Assembly (NCBI RefSeq): GCF_022539665.2 | Contig: NC_081336.1 | Coordinates: forward strand, 2,666,001 to 2,730,000 | Length of the DNA: 64,000 nucleotides | Origin: Daphnia carinata | Taxonomy: Eukaryota > Arthropoda > Branchiopoda > Diplostraca > Daphniidae | Reading direction: 5' to 3' | Shown: in pieces, positions 34,575 through 46,627 of the stretch | How positions within the stretch are numbered: the first letter of the stretch is position 1 | Layout: each line of letters begins with the position of its first letter | The notes under the pieces: model-generated | What the model was told of the DNA's origin: nothing | Databases searched by the model: none | What the model saw: the letters and a program-made list of their open reading frames with translations, nothing else | Program-made: the position numbers and the translations under genes

Positions 34575-35553
34575 TCAATACATGGTCAAGGGTGGAGGAG
34601 CACCAAAGAACAATTTCCAAGAAGCAGGAAACTTCCAGCCAGGAGTATCGTTTGCCATCCGTACAAAATTCAGCCATCGATTTAGATGGCCTGTTATCAA
34701 CAAAACTCCTGGTATGTTGTCGCCCTCGGCGCAAAATATAAGAAGAGTTACCAACGGAATGTTCATTTTGCCACTAGAGAGTGAAAAAAAAAAGTTAACA
34801 GTTATTCACGAAAAAGCAAAGTAAATAACGTCGATACCATAATTTATTCAGCATGTTCGTGTATCCCCCACCGGGGAAGAAAAGAATTTCTTCGGTTCCC
34901 TCTTTCCAAACCGAACGGCGGGTTTCTAAGGCAGACCACTGCAAATTTCTACATCCGACATGTAATGAATATTAGAATTATAAATAACATAAACAAGCTT
35001 TTTTTTTTTTTTGCCTCTTACTTTAATTCCTCTTCAACTGTCGACTTCACAGAGGAAGTGATCGTATAGCGAAATGGCGAGCCGGTAAGTTGAGAATCAA
35101 CTCGTTCGTAATTGTACAGGCTGGACAAGAGAATCGTCTTGGTAAAAGAACATATTTTGATCCAGTCCACTAGCTTGGCTAAAAAATCAGCACAGAATTC
35201 CTTAAAAAGCATTCAAATGATGTAGTTAAATTAAATGTCTTAGAAAATGGTTTGTTTGTTTATCACTTTGATGAGAAGTCCACGTATTTGTAAAATCACC
35301 AATTTCTTCTCTTTGCTGATGTAGACTGCAATAAGATCAAAATCGTTAGTAAAACAGTCCAAACTTAACATTTGTCAATGTAATTACGCTCTGCTGCTGT
35401 CATGAGGTCTTGCTCACGAATGTCATCATACGGATCACTACCAACTACAGGCACAAAGATGGGATGATCTACCTTGGCAAGCTTGTCGCAGCGCAGCGAG
35501 CTGATGAGCAAGTCCACCGAAAGCTGGCCAATATTCCCGACAGAAACTGCTGG
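34575..35553 (-). CDS. PSMG2: proteasome assembly chaperone 2, first exon missing
   Basis: PAC2/PSMG2 pairs with PAC1 to guide assembly of the 20S proteasome alpha ring. Exons 35388-35553, 35267-35325, 35022-35200, 34838-34925 and 34575-34773 give about 229 residues. The first begins PAVSVGNIGQLSVDLLISSL, the most conserved family segment. Later parts read VPVVGSDPYDD, KKLVILQIRGLLIK, TKTILLSSLYNYERVD, FPGGGYTNML, LIFCAEGDNIP and WKFPASWKLFFG, all matching the human protein in order. The human protein has 264 residues, so only about 15-25 N-terminal residues, on an upstream exon ending in phase 0, are missing. The 7SL RNA gene lies just upstream on the same strand, so it may sit inside the first intron. 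Confidence 0.88.
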
Positions 35554-35636
35554 CTGAAAATTCAAATAAAAACTTTTAACATACAATAAAATAGTGGGGA
35601 TAGTAAATACATGAAAATCTATGGAAAAAAAGATGA

Positions 35637-35935
35637 AAAAAGATGTAGGTGTGACTGTATTGGCCGGGCTGCTGAAAGGCGCCTACTCACGGGCGCGATC
35701 CCACTACTGCTCGACACGGGAACTTTTGGCTGCTAGGTTTCCCTCCTGGCCCGTTTCGCTCCTCCTTAGACAACCTGGATCTGCCGGATTCCTCCAACCG
35801 ATCCATGTCGATGCCAAGCTTAGTGCGGACACCTGTTCAACGCAAGCGACGATCCAGCAGGACTCCCGGCCTCAAGCCATCCACTACACCAAGCCTCCCG
35901 GAAGCAGGATTACAGGTACGCGCCACGTACCCGGC
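35637..35935 (-). ncRNA. 7SL: signal recognition particle RNA (7SL)
   Basis: RNA core of the signal recognition particle, which targets secretory proteins to the ER. On the minus strand it starts GCCGGGTACGTGGCGCGTAC and soon has TGTAATCC, as in the Alu domain. Further along come GTGTCCGCACTAAG and GGCATCGACATGG, then the S domain with CCAGGTTGTCTAAGGAG, a helix-8 GAAA-type loop (GGAGGGAAACCT, 35733-35748 region), AGCAGCCAAAA and GTAGTGGGATCGCGCC. It ends before a T run that would serve as a pol III terminator. About 299 bases, the usual 7SL length. The order and spacing match human 7SL throughout, so it looks like a full gene rather than a truncated copy. Confidence 0.93.
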
Positions 35936-35939
35936 TGAA

Positions 35940-38900
35940 AGACTAGCACTTTTGGAGCATGTCATTGGCGTTTTGGAGTTTTGAACGACTTTTCACACTT
36001 TTCGTACATTGAAAGGGACGGCATTTTGAATTTTTAACTAAGAATGCTTTACATTTTGGTATAATTAGAAATTACATTGAGTATTACTTTTGACAGCTCC
36101 CGAGGTTCCCATAGTATAATTCTTTTGCTGTTCACCAGATGGCTATTATTCAAATTGTTTGGTAAAATTTTCGATTCCAAAATAAAATGTTTTTGTTTAC
36201 AATCATTACTTTTGCACAACAATGGAAAGCTCACCATCGAACTCAATATAAATCTTTTTCGGCCAAAAGTGAAGCACTCTTCATCATTTCTGCTTACTTC
36301 ATCCACTTCCTACACAAATTTGCATAACCCTGTTTCGCGTTTTTGCTCATTCACGACAGACGGGCTTCTTAATCACTAAGGCAATGTTACCAGAATGAAG
36401 GTGTAATCTTGTAGAGAAGACCAATCGATCGACTTATCCTTCAAGAATACGAACATTTTCAAGATGATGCGTTGAAGTTCAGTTGTTGATGAGACTAACT
36501 TGAAAGCAAGAGTGACTGGCGGAATGGTCGGCAAAGACGTCTGCTTTTCATAGTATTTCGTTCTAGTTCTTTTTATCGCCGCTAGATGTCAGAACCAGCA
36601 TCCCAATTTTCTTTACGGCGCAATTTGATACATTTTTCGCGTGAAGTAAGACCTGAATGAAAAGGTTCAATAGACGAGCATTCGTGAATGACTACAATTA
36701 AACAAACACAAGTCATCCGACTTTCTAGTCCTCTCCATCAAGTGGGGTGGGTGGTCACAGAACATAAATAAGAATAATCCCGCTGGGTACACCTGTCATA
36801 TCATCACCGTTCCTCCCCTTTTGCCTCCCACAATTGTATAGGAAGCAGAACATGTAGGTTAGAACTTCTTCTTCTTGTTCATCTAAGAAAAAAAAAAATA
36901 CATGAAAATATTACCCAATGAGACAATGCGAAAACAAAACAAAAAAATATGATAAGCGTTCTCTCATTACTCAGATAAGAAAGCAGCTAAATTTCCAAGC
37001 GGTTGCGAATGAACTCATGCGGTCCAAACATTCATTATAAATCCCAAAAGCGATTGTTGTTGGTGCCCTTTTTAACGGGCTATACGTTCAGGCCTGGCTG
37101 ACTGGCTGATGGATCGTGCGGATCAATCAAAAAAGATTTTCATTTTTTTGTTTTTTGTTTCACGCAGTAACTGCTGCATTACGTCACCAAGCTGGAAAAA
37201 CAAAAACAAAAAAAAATAGTTAAACAATGGAAAACCCTCAGAACAGTATGCTTACACCTGATAATTACCACAACATAATGACGAAAAACAGTCTACACCG
37301 CTATGGATGGCGAATTAGAAACATGTCGGTTATTCGATGTGCTCCGTTGATCTCTATCCATCCTCTCGCCCCCACTGACAGTTATATGTACTGTACTCTC
37401 GAGCTGCGTTCCTACACCCTAGGCAATGAAAAACAAAAAAAATATATATATATATTTTGTTCTTAGGTACTCTACATACCCGTGCCATGTCCTACTTTGT
37501 ACAACAACAACAACAAAAATAAAGACACAACCAATGGCATGAAATTGGATGTCACAGCGTCTTATTGTTTGAAGGCATTTTATACCTGTTGCAACAACAA
37601 CAGCAATCGGCTGTGCTTTCGGGTGATTGAACTCGTCTTCTTCCGATTGGCCGAAACAAAAACTGGAAAGCCGTTGGTAAGAGATGAAGATCACCAACGT
37701 CGAATGTTTTTGAAAACGATACAATACGATTTCCTGGTCCAGCATGTGTGTGTGTTGTATAGATGCGCATGACGGAGCACTAATTCCGCGTCGGTTGCAT
37801 GTCCGCCTATGATCGGAGCAAAACCGGTAAGACTTACGGTTAGGAATTATTCATAGTCTATTCACTTCAGTTATGTGTTGTTTGCTCACCGGAACTATAG
37901 TCGTTCCCACTGTAACTGATTTTTTTTTTTTTTTTTATAGAGCTTCTGATTTTTTTCTTTTTAAAGATATAAAAAAAAAAAATAACTGACTTGCGTGAGT
38001 GAAAAAAAAATTGCTAATTTTTTTTTTTTCCATCCTAAAGGGAATTTTCTTTTTCTTTCCTTTCGGTCGATGTGGCCATGAAAACGAAGTTCCCATAAAA
38101 TTAAAAACAACAAAAAAAAAATACGTGAGAGTTAAGCGGTGCATGGTCAACGCGAAGAAAATTGAAATGAATATAAATACTTAAATGTGCCGGCCGCTCC
38201 CTTCTTTTCATCACGCACCAAACCGTGTGTCTTTCCACGTCAGTCCAATGATGGATCGGCCCAGCGTTTCGCGTAAACATTGTGATGATGTGATTCTTTC
38301 TTTGCTGTTGTTCTCCGTTTGCCATTTCTCTTTGCAACGTCCCGTGAGTTTTCTCGCCCGGTGTAAAACTAACCGCACCCTTCAAGGCCAGAAAGGCATA
38401 AAAAAAAAAAAAAAACTCAAATGGAAAGGAAAATGAACACGGCAAGGCGTGAGTGTGTGTCTAGAAAAAGAAAATGGGCGGAAAAAAAAAATGATTAGTA
38501 GTCAAACGAAATGAAATTTTTTGTTCCAACAAATTACACGTAGACAAAATGGCGCATAGGTGCTTTACTGACCAGTCTCTAGAACTTGTGGGAGGGTACA
38601 CACGTCGATGGCGCCCTCCAGGTACCTTTTTTAAAAGGTAACTCGTAAAATGAGCTGCTGCTGCGATCGCTAGCGAATAATAAAAACCGCACTGCGCTGT
38701 CTGCCCTAAAAAACAAAAAAAAAAAATGATGCGGGTTTTTTTTTTTAAAGATTAAGATAACCCAAATGAATCACATCTCGGTGTAGTAACATACCTACAC
38801 TCTGCACAGCAGTGTCCCCATTTTTAGCTGTTTGGTTTTTCATGGACAATTTGACGTTGACAATGTTTCAATTGTTCGGTTCAAAGTGGAGAAAACCAAC

Positions 38901-39984
38901 GTTATTACGACGACAAAGATGTGAACGCTCGTTATTTGTTCCAGGTGAAGAATCTTGACGATGAATCCCCTAAAAAAACAAAGCACAACATTATGTCATC
39001 CGACTTCTAGCGGCATCCAATTGTTTTTTGCTTAGAAACGAGAACCAATGAAAAATGTATTTATTACCATCACCCAGATCCCGCAATTGCTTCTGTTGGC
39101 TGAGACATTGTGTGCACTGGGAACCGCGTGATTGTCTTTTGTTTTGTTTTTTTTTTTCAAAAAAAAAAAAAATATATATATATACCTATAAAAAAAAAAA
39201 AGGAAAAGAGATGCGTATTCAAATATTGAATGGTGTATAAGCTCGAATGCGACTTCCTGGGACCCGAGAATTTGTCCCACACGGTGTGTGCTGCAAACAA
39301 GCGAAAATAGGAAGAAGAAAGAAGAAAGGCACTTACATAGGTCGATGACTCTCCAACAGGCAAAAAAGGGTAGGGACATGAATTCCGCCAGAGGGAAGGT
39401 TTTTTCTTTTCTTGAAAGAAAAAATACAAAATGTATGCAGTACTAGGTAGACGGCGGCCATTTTTGATCGTCTTCCAGTTCCTTACCTGGTGGGAATAAG
39501 AGAATGGGTAAGAAAGGTGGGAAAACGCGAGAGGAATAGCTGAGCTTTTTTGTTTTCGTGTGAGGGGGGAGCCGAAAGAGAAGGAAGTCGACTAGGGCCA
39601 CCACAGCCAGTCGACACTCTGAAGCGGATCGGAACGGAGCTCTCCATTAATTTTTTTTTTGTTTTGTTTTGTTTTTCTGTCTGTCGTGGTGCTGCTAATG
39701 TCAAAGATTTTCGTCTCGTTATCTTTGGCCAGCACGAAAAAAAAAAAAAAAGAAGAAGACAAACCGCACACAACCGGTTGCCATACGTCCAAAAGCCAAG
39801 AGTGGTGGGTGAGAGCGTAACAGTTGTCCTTTCTTTTCCCCAACAGTCCGCCAGTTCCGGTCGAGAGCGGATGTGTTGGCTGCTGCTGTGCGAAAGAAGA
39901 CATTGTAGTGCACACAATCACGTGTGAGTCTCTGCAAACACAAAAGATTTTCTTCGTTCTCCAGGCTTGTTTTGTTGTTCGTGA
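35940..39984. other. intergenic and upstream DNA
   Basis: Holds the presumed first exon of PSMG2 (not identified) and 5' DNA of the next + strand gene. From about 36.9 kb, homopolymer tracts become frequent again. Short frames on both strands near 37.4-37.8 kb and 39.5-39.9 kb overlap each other and match nothing I know. A 5' untranslated exon may lie in 39.8-39.98 kb. Confidence 0.4.
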
Positions 39985-42900
39985 ATGGAGCGACGCATGG
40001 ATCGTCGTGAACGAGAGCGGGAACGATCCCGTCAAAGCAGTTCCACCGATCGTGTCGACTTGGATTCACGCACGCCCCTAGCCTGGCAACACCGCGATTT
40101 CAATTACCAGCACAGCGGTGGTAGTAACAATCAATCCAATTTCCACGAGAGATATCCAGGTAAAAAAAAAACAAATGGGCTTTTCTAATAAAAAAAAATA
40201 AAAGAAGAGGACAATGATGTCATTTCATTTCCCAATTATTAGCACAAGAAAAAAAACAATCCCTCCCTGTGCGCTTAGGATAATTGACATTAGTTCCATG
40301 CAAACAACGAACCTTTTTCTTTTTTATGTTTAATTGATGTGTTACCTTTAGCGTAACGTGTCCAGGTGTACGTTTCACCTTCAGTTTTGGTATTACGTGC
40401 CCATTTATATATATAGATATATCTCTGGAGGAACTGGTTCTTTCTTTTTTTTTGCTTTGATTTCTTCATCCTTGAATCCGTACAGATTTCTTGTTTACTT
40501 AGCTTGTTTTGTTTTGGTTTTTTTTTTTTTTTTTGGCCTGGAACATACTGGGCAATTTGCTGCTTTTTTGTGCTGAAAATGATTGGAAAAGAGAGAGAGA
40601 GAGAGAGAAATATTTTTAAGAGGATTTAGATAAATACTTTTTTTTTTTTTATAGATATACTTGCAAATCCGAACTCGACGAACCTTATCGGTGCGCTTTT
40701 GAAGTTGTTTTTTTTTCTTAGGCAGAAGAAATAAAAATGGGAAAATGATGTGCATTTTCACATTCTTGCCCATCGGCAAAAGAAACGTGATTTTCTTTTC
40801 CCCTTCCAAGTGTAGTATTTAATTTATTCAACCTTGGAAAGACGAAGAGCGGCATGACTAAAAAAAAAAAGGAGATGGGCAGCCCCATCGTAAATTCTCG
40901 TATTGTTGTGTGGGGGCGGATTCTTCTCTCGAATTGACGCTTAAAAAAAAAATAAAATAAAACGGACATTTTCACCTTTGATGGGGAAGAGAAAAATCAA
41001 AGTTTAAATTTTTAAAAGTTAGTGAAAGAGAAGCCATTTTCTACGGATGAAAACTTGTTTTTCTTCGCACATCGTTTTTACCTTCGTCGATTAAATTCGT
41101 CGAAATGCAGGAATCGAAAACATTCCTGAAATGTCAGGAAGGAAGCCACACACGTAACTTGTCCGCGTGATGATGTGGCCTTGGAGAAGCTCAGCCACTT
41201 GAAGTTCGGGACTGACGGGGGGAATGCACACCTTTTCGCCACCTGGCTCTATAGCGTGAAGGTGAAAAAAAAAAAAAAAAGAATTTTGTTGAAGACATTA
41301 CGCGGGCAAGTGCCGACGTGTAAAAAGATGCGCAACAGACAAGAAAAGAAGAAGAAAAAAAAATGTGAGATGAGCCTTTCCTTCTCGTTCAATGGCTTCG
41401 GGGCTGCTTTGCATACGGTTATAGGTTTTGAGTTACACGAATGTGTGTGTAGGCTACATGTTCTGTTCGTCTTACGCTATGCGTCGTAACGTTCAAACGC
41501 AACGCACACCTGCGGCCATTATCGAAACGAATTTTTTCATTCTCTTTTAACCGGCGTGGGAGGTTCGTATCACGTGACTTTCCCTTTCCCCCCCCCCCCA
41601 AAAAAAATATGAGGAAGAATAGAATTTGATGTGGGAAAATCTTTTTGAAAAACATTTTTCTTTAAACATTCCCCCCCCCCCCTCCCCAGCTGACATACGA
41701 CGAGGCTTCGTTTTCACGTACATTCGAATAACAACATTCTTTGGCTGGATATCTTTCAAACCGGAATTCCCCTCCCTTTCAAAGTTTTTTTTTTTTTTTT
41801 TTTTTTCACAAAGAAACAAACAAAAATCTCACCTGATCGTCGGCGATTGTTATCGATTTCAATCGGATGATATTGGCACCTGAGTTCGTTTGAAGGGACG
41901 TACAAAACAAAACTCTGATGGATTAGGTCCCCTCCGCCTGAAGGATAAACAAATGACCTGGTCTCTATCGTCATTAATATTCCTTTTTTTTTTCTTTAAC
42001 GTTTCTTTGTCATGTGCTCATTTGTCTGGACATTTCAGACTCGGGACAGAGTGGGCGGTACATTTGACCAACCCCCACCAAACCGAAACAAAAATTTCAT
42101 TTCTTTTTGTCTGTCCATTGTATTTTTCTTATCTTCGATTTTTGCTTCAGTGCCATCAGAGCAAAGAGCAAAAATATGTAGATTTTTTTTTTTTGAGGGG
42201 GGGGAGGGGGGAGGTTACAACGTTTCTTTCTTAAACTGAGGCATAAAAAAGTTACCTCCCGGCCAGACGATGATGACGGTGTGTCCTGCATGTAAAAGAA
42301 ATTCTTTCTTTCCAACAAGATGCGCCTGTATATTTAAAGAAAAAAAAAAAAAAAAAAAGAGGGGGGTTAAAAATGTATAATACAAAATTTTCGAACTTAA
42401 GAACGGGGGAAAAGAAAGTTTTTATTTAGTGGACCCCCTACCTGAAAAAAAAAAAAAAGGTCGGAGGAAGTGCCATCTTTTGTTGGATGCCCTTCTTCGC
42501 CTCTATATCCTTACACCTGGGGAAAAGAAACATCTACAGGAATGTTGCTAAAGGGCAAAGGGGGGGGGGGACGTTTCAAAGTCTGACAATTTACGAGTAG
42601 ATAAATAAGAATTTCTTAAAGATGTAGACCGAGAAAAAGAAGGGGGAAAAATTGTATACAACAAACTTTTTTTCTACATTATCAATTATTAAAAAAAAAG
42701 GAAGACGACAAAGAAACCTCCCCCCCCCCCCTGTGCTGGACTTTACAAGGAAAAACGATGTAGATTTTGTTTGAAAAAAAAAAAAAACGATCTGAAAAAT
42801 AGAGTCGAACTCAATTGATGACAGATCCCAGGGTATTTTGACTGGACGCCATTTTCACGCTTTAGTTTCTTCCAGTGAACCATAATAAAGTTCCATAATG

Positions 42901-45596
42901 TTTTGAGAAAAAATAAATAAATGGAAGTCGTTCCACTTCACGCGCGTCGATAGTTATCTCGATCGGCGTTCCAGTAAGAGCTTCTTTATCTATCCCAAAA
43001 GGAATGTGTCCATATTCAAACCCATCGGCCTGTGATCAATTCGACCGTGAATTCCAGACCAATGATAAGAAAAAAAAAAAAAAAAATCCCTGGAACATCA
43101 TTATAGCACTTGTTTTTCCTTATTCGCTGACAGGACGATCATAAATCTCTCTCTCTCTCTCGGGAAAAAAATATATATATAAATATGCGCTTTTTTTTTT
43201 TGTTACGCCTTTTACGGACATTGAACCGCAATAATTCCATCCGCCAGCGATGAGATGATGATAAACCCAACATGTGTTATTTCCTACCTCACCAACAGAC
43301 AGATCTTTAAACCCCCTCCCCCCCTTTCCGTGCTATTTCCAACCGTCTGTCTTATTCGTTCGTGAAAAAAAAAAAAAAAAAAAAAAATTTGAATGGCATT
43401 CTTCAGCTGTTGCGTGTGCCCGGAAGAGTTGAGAAAAATAGCGCATTACTAACAAAAAAAAAACAAAAATAAAAATAAAAATAAATAAACATGTGTACCT
43501 TGTGATTTTTTTTTTTGTGCGATGACAGAAGGTGTACCGTCTTCCAGCTCGGATCGTTTTTCTCACCCGAGTCTGGGTTCGCGATCGGCTCGGTCTGCGG
43601 CCATGGAGGATGGCAGAGGACAGCGACAGTCTGAGAGCGGCCAACAGACGGGTAAGAGGATGCACGGCAGCGTTCCAGCCGCCCGAGGTGGTGGCAAGAA
43701 AGCATCGACTTCTTCGTCGACAGGAACTAGCAACCACACCGGAATAACACCAGCAGCCGAAGGCGCTGGTGGTGGCGGCGGCAGACCAGGTAACCGCAAC
43801 TCCGCTCGCCCATCGCGTTCCAGCGAAGAAACAACGACCGGCTCGAGCAGCGAAACGGAAACAGACGCCGAGAGGTACTTTGCACAACTCACTCTTTTTT
43901 TTTTTCTTTTTCATTTGGGTTATAAATGTATCCTTTATTCTTGTATAAAAAAAGAATTAGAAAAAAAAAAAAAAGATTGGGAAATATTATTGTTTAGAAA
44001 TAGATGTATACCTTTTTTTTTTTTCCTTGTTAACATCGTTCTTCCGGATGGACTGGATTTTCCCTTTTTTTTCTTCTCGAGTTATTATGCGGTTTGTATT
44101 GGTGCGTAGTTTATAAAGAGAGAACTCCCAGTCGACTCCATTTGGCGGCCATGATTGTTTCTGAAAAAAAAAAAAAAAGGCAAGCGGGGGTCTGTTTGTT
44201 TTCTTTATCTATGCAACCAACCGATGGATAATTCACTGGACCGTGCAAAAATAACCAACCTGCTGGGCAAAATCAAAAAAGAAAAAAAAGGAAAAAATCA
44301 GTTTTCATTTTACTAGCGGGACTGCAGGTTTTCTCTTTCTTCGTTCAAAAAAAAAAACGGTGCACAGATTCCAATCAGCTCGTTTCCGCGTTAGGGCGTG
44401 TCCTCTTGTTTTGTTTTTTTCCCCTTTACATGTAAATCAACATTTCTCTCTTGCCATTGACTTATTTTACATCTAAATACAAAAAAAAAAAAAAAATCAG
44501 ATTGAAATGCGCTTGTCACGCTGTCGGCCCCCAAGGAATATCAAATGAAACAGCAACTAACTCGAGAAAAAAAAACCAGTTATCTGATAAACTTGAACTT
44601 GAAGATTTAAAATTTAAAAAAAAAAAAAAAAAATTCCTCACGTTTTGTTGTTTCCCGATTCATTTTAGAATGCAGACGAGCCGGCCAGGAACTAGTGGAA
44701 CATTGCGCTCGATTCAGTCGATGCCGTTGTTGACTCCGTTGCAACAGCATCACATGCAACAGCAACAGGCGATTTATAATCCGGTTTTGGCCTCGGGCGG
44801 TATATACGGGGTGGTCGGAATGCATCCAGGAATGATGGCCCAATCAGCTCAAATACAGGCCGCTGCCGTGGCCGCAGCAACCGGAAATCCGACATGGAAT
44901 GGAGAACCGTGTCCCGTTCACGGTTCCGGAATTCATCCGGCTCACCATCAGATGCAGATTGGACATTACCAGACGCCTCATGGAACACTGGCAACGTATC
45001 AGCCGTTGTACAGTAGCATGTCGATGAAGCGTGCAGCTTCCATCCACGAAATGGCCATGGCTACTCCACTGCCGGCCATCATGCCGCCTCCGCCGCCGCC
45101 CGGACCCATTTATGGAACTTTACCGCATCCGGGTGCGGGTGCCCATCAGTTCGTGATGCCGCCGCCCAGTCACGAACAGCCTACACATTTCGTCATGATG
45201 ACTGCCCCGTCTTCCATGATCCACGGTCCACCAGCGTCATCTCTCGGCGGGAGGAGAACACGTCACGCACAGGTGCGATCCGGCGGGCCGGGCTCTTTGC
45301 CGCCCATGCCGACAGCATCGCAAATGGCCACGATGCAAAGACAAAGTCGTCAGCTGGTGGTCAACGGCAAAAACGGACAGCCGGAACCTTTGCCCGTCCG
45401 TCACGACGCGCCGCCTTTGCCACCCAAGATTCCGCCGTCGGACGTCGCGTCGAAAACGGCGTCCAGGACGAGCACGGCCAAGCCGTTCAGCTACAACGCC
45501 TGTTGCAAAGGCAACGTCGTCGTCCTTTGGGTCATTTTGGGCATCATCGGATTGGGCGTCGTCCTGGCCATCGTCTTCTATTACGCTTTTCAATAG
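39985..45596 (+). CDS. low-complexity protein with one C-terminal membrane segment
   Basis: Exons 39985-40159, 43529-43874 and 44669-45596 join in frame to 482 residues. The N-terminus is charged (MERRMDRRERERERSR) and Ser-rich. The second exon is Gly/Ser/Arg-rich with an SEETTTGSSSETETDAE acidic end. The third is rich in Met, His, Gln and Pro, with a PPPPPPG run, PLPVRHDAPPLPPKIP (SH3-ligand-like) and, at the very end, CCKGNVVVLWVILGIIGLG leading into one hydrophobic helix and a short FYYAFQ tail. No signal peptide is seen, so the topology suggests a tail-anchored or cytoplasm-facing single-pass protein; the Cys pair next to the helix could be lipidated. I do not recognise the family. Introns are long and full of A/T homopolymers. 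Confidence 0.7.
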
Positions 45597-46627
45597 ACAT
45601 TTTTTGACGTAGCTGCCACAACCAATCACAATCGTTGCGGTATTTCCTTTTCGTGTTCGGGTTGTTTTTTAAATTGCGCGCCTTTTTTTTTTCTTGTTCT
45701 AGCAAAAACAAATTTAAATTCGATGATTACGATCAATCGGAGATGGATTATTATTGCGTCTAATTTTACAGACTCACCTGAATTGACAGGTGCGATTATC
45801 CCCCATTTCAATTTTTAAACTTTTCTCCTATTATTTTCATTTCCAATTTTTTCTTCCTATTTTGCTTACGGCTCAACCGATTTCCTTTTTTTTTTTTTTG
45901 AATGACTGTAAAAAGAAAAAAAAAAGAAAATAAATACAAAACACAAAAAAAAAAAAGCAACGAACAAGAAACGAAAAAAAAAAAAAGGAAAATGTTATTC
46001 TGGATGCAAAGGTCAGCAACAACAATCCACTTGATCTTACCTTCTTCAACGCAAAAAGTGTTGAAGAAAGAAGCCCCTCTGGCTTGTGTCGTGATCCTTT
46101 GCACGAGAAATAACTTGAAGTGTGTGATCATGTTTTGACTGTCCATTAGAAACGTGCCCGTCTCTCTTTCCAACTGTGTTTTTTGTGTGTGTGTGTGCGT
46201 GTGAATGTGTTTCCCTTTTTCAACATCATTTTATTTAATTTTTTTTTCCATACCAATCCATCCCCCATCGTTTATGCATTTCATTGTGTATGATGTGAAT
46301 CGACACACACAAAATACGTGTGTTCCAAATAAAAAATAGCAAAGAAAACAAAAAATTCCAGTAAAAATACCCACATCCACGATTGCCTCATTTTTTCCCA
46401 TCACCTGGACCGTTTTGTTTGCTATTTGCCCTTTCCAACGGGAGTGGGAGAAGCTGAAAATGAAACAGGGGATAGTAGGAGTATCCCGCAGCGAAAGAGC
46501 AAAGAAGAAAAAAAAAAATAAAAATAAAAAAACGGGGGTAATGCAAACAAAATCGTGGGCGATGTCGGCAAAACGGTTCATTCCAGTTTCCTTCGTTTTA
46601 TTATTTGGTCCGTTTGCTGTTTCTGTT
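45597..46627. other. convergent 3' ends
   Basis: Shared downstream region of the + strand membrane protein and the - strand seryl-tRNA synthetase. It contains a (GT)n run near 46183-46200 and several AATAAA-like signals, but no further gene. Confidence 0.5.

Noticed and set aside
34495-34824. 109-codon + strand frame with a hydrophobic N-terminus
   Set aside because: It overlaps the last PSMG2 exon on the opposite strand, which has clear family conservation.
35881-35935. Apparent primate Alu-like text (GGATTACAGG...)
   Set aside because: Alu derives from 7SL RNA. The whole 299-base match to 7SL, including the S domain, shows this is the SRP RNA gene itself, not contamination by Alu.
35621-35938. 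105-codon + strand open frame
   Set aside because: It is the complement of the 7SL RNA gene, which explains its GC-rich sequence.
43333-43914. 193-codon minus-strand frame
   Set aside because: Antisense of exon 43529-43874; its ends are poly-Lys and poly-Phe from homopolymers.
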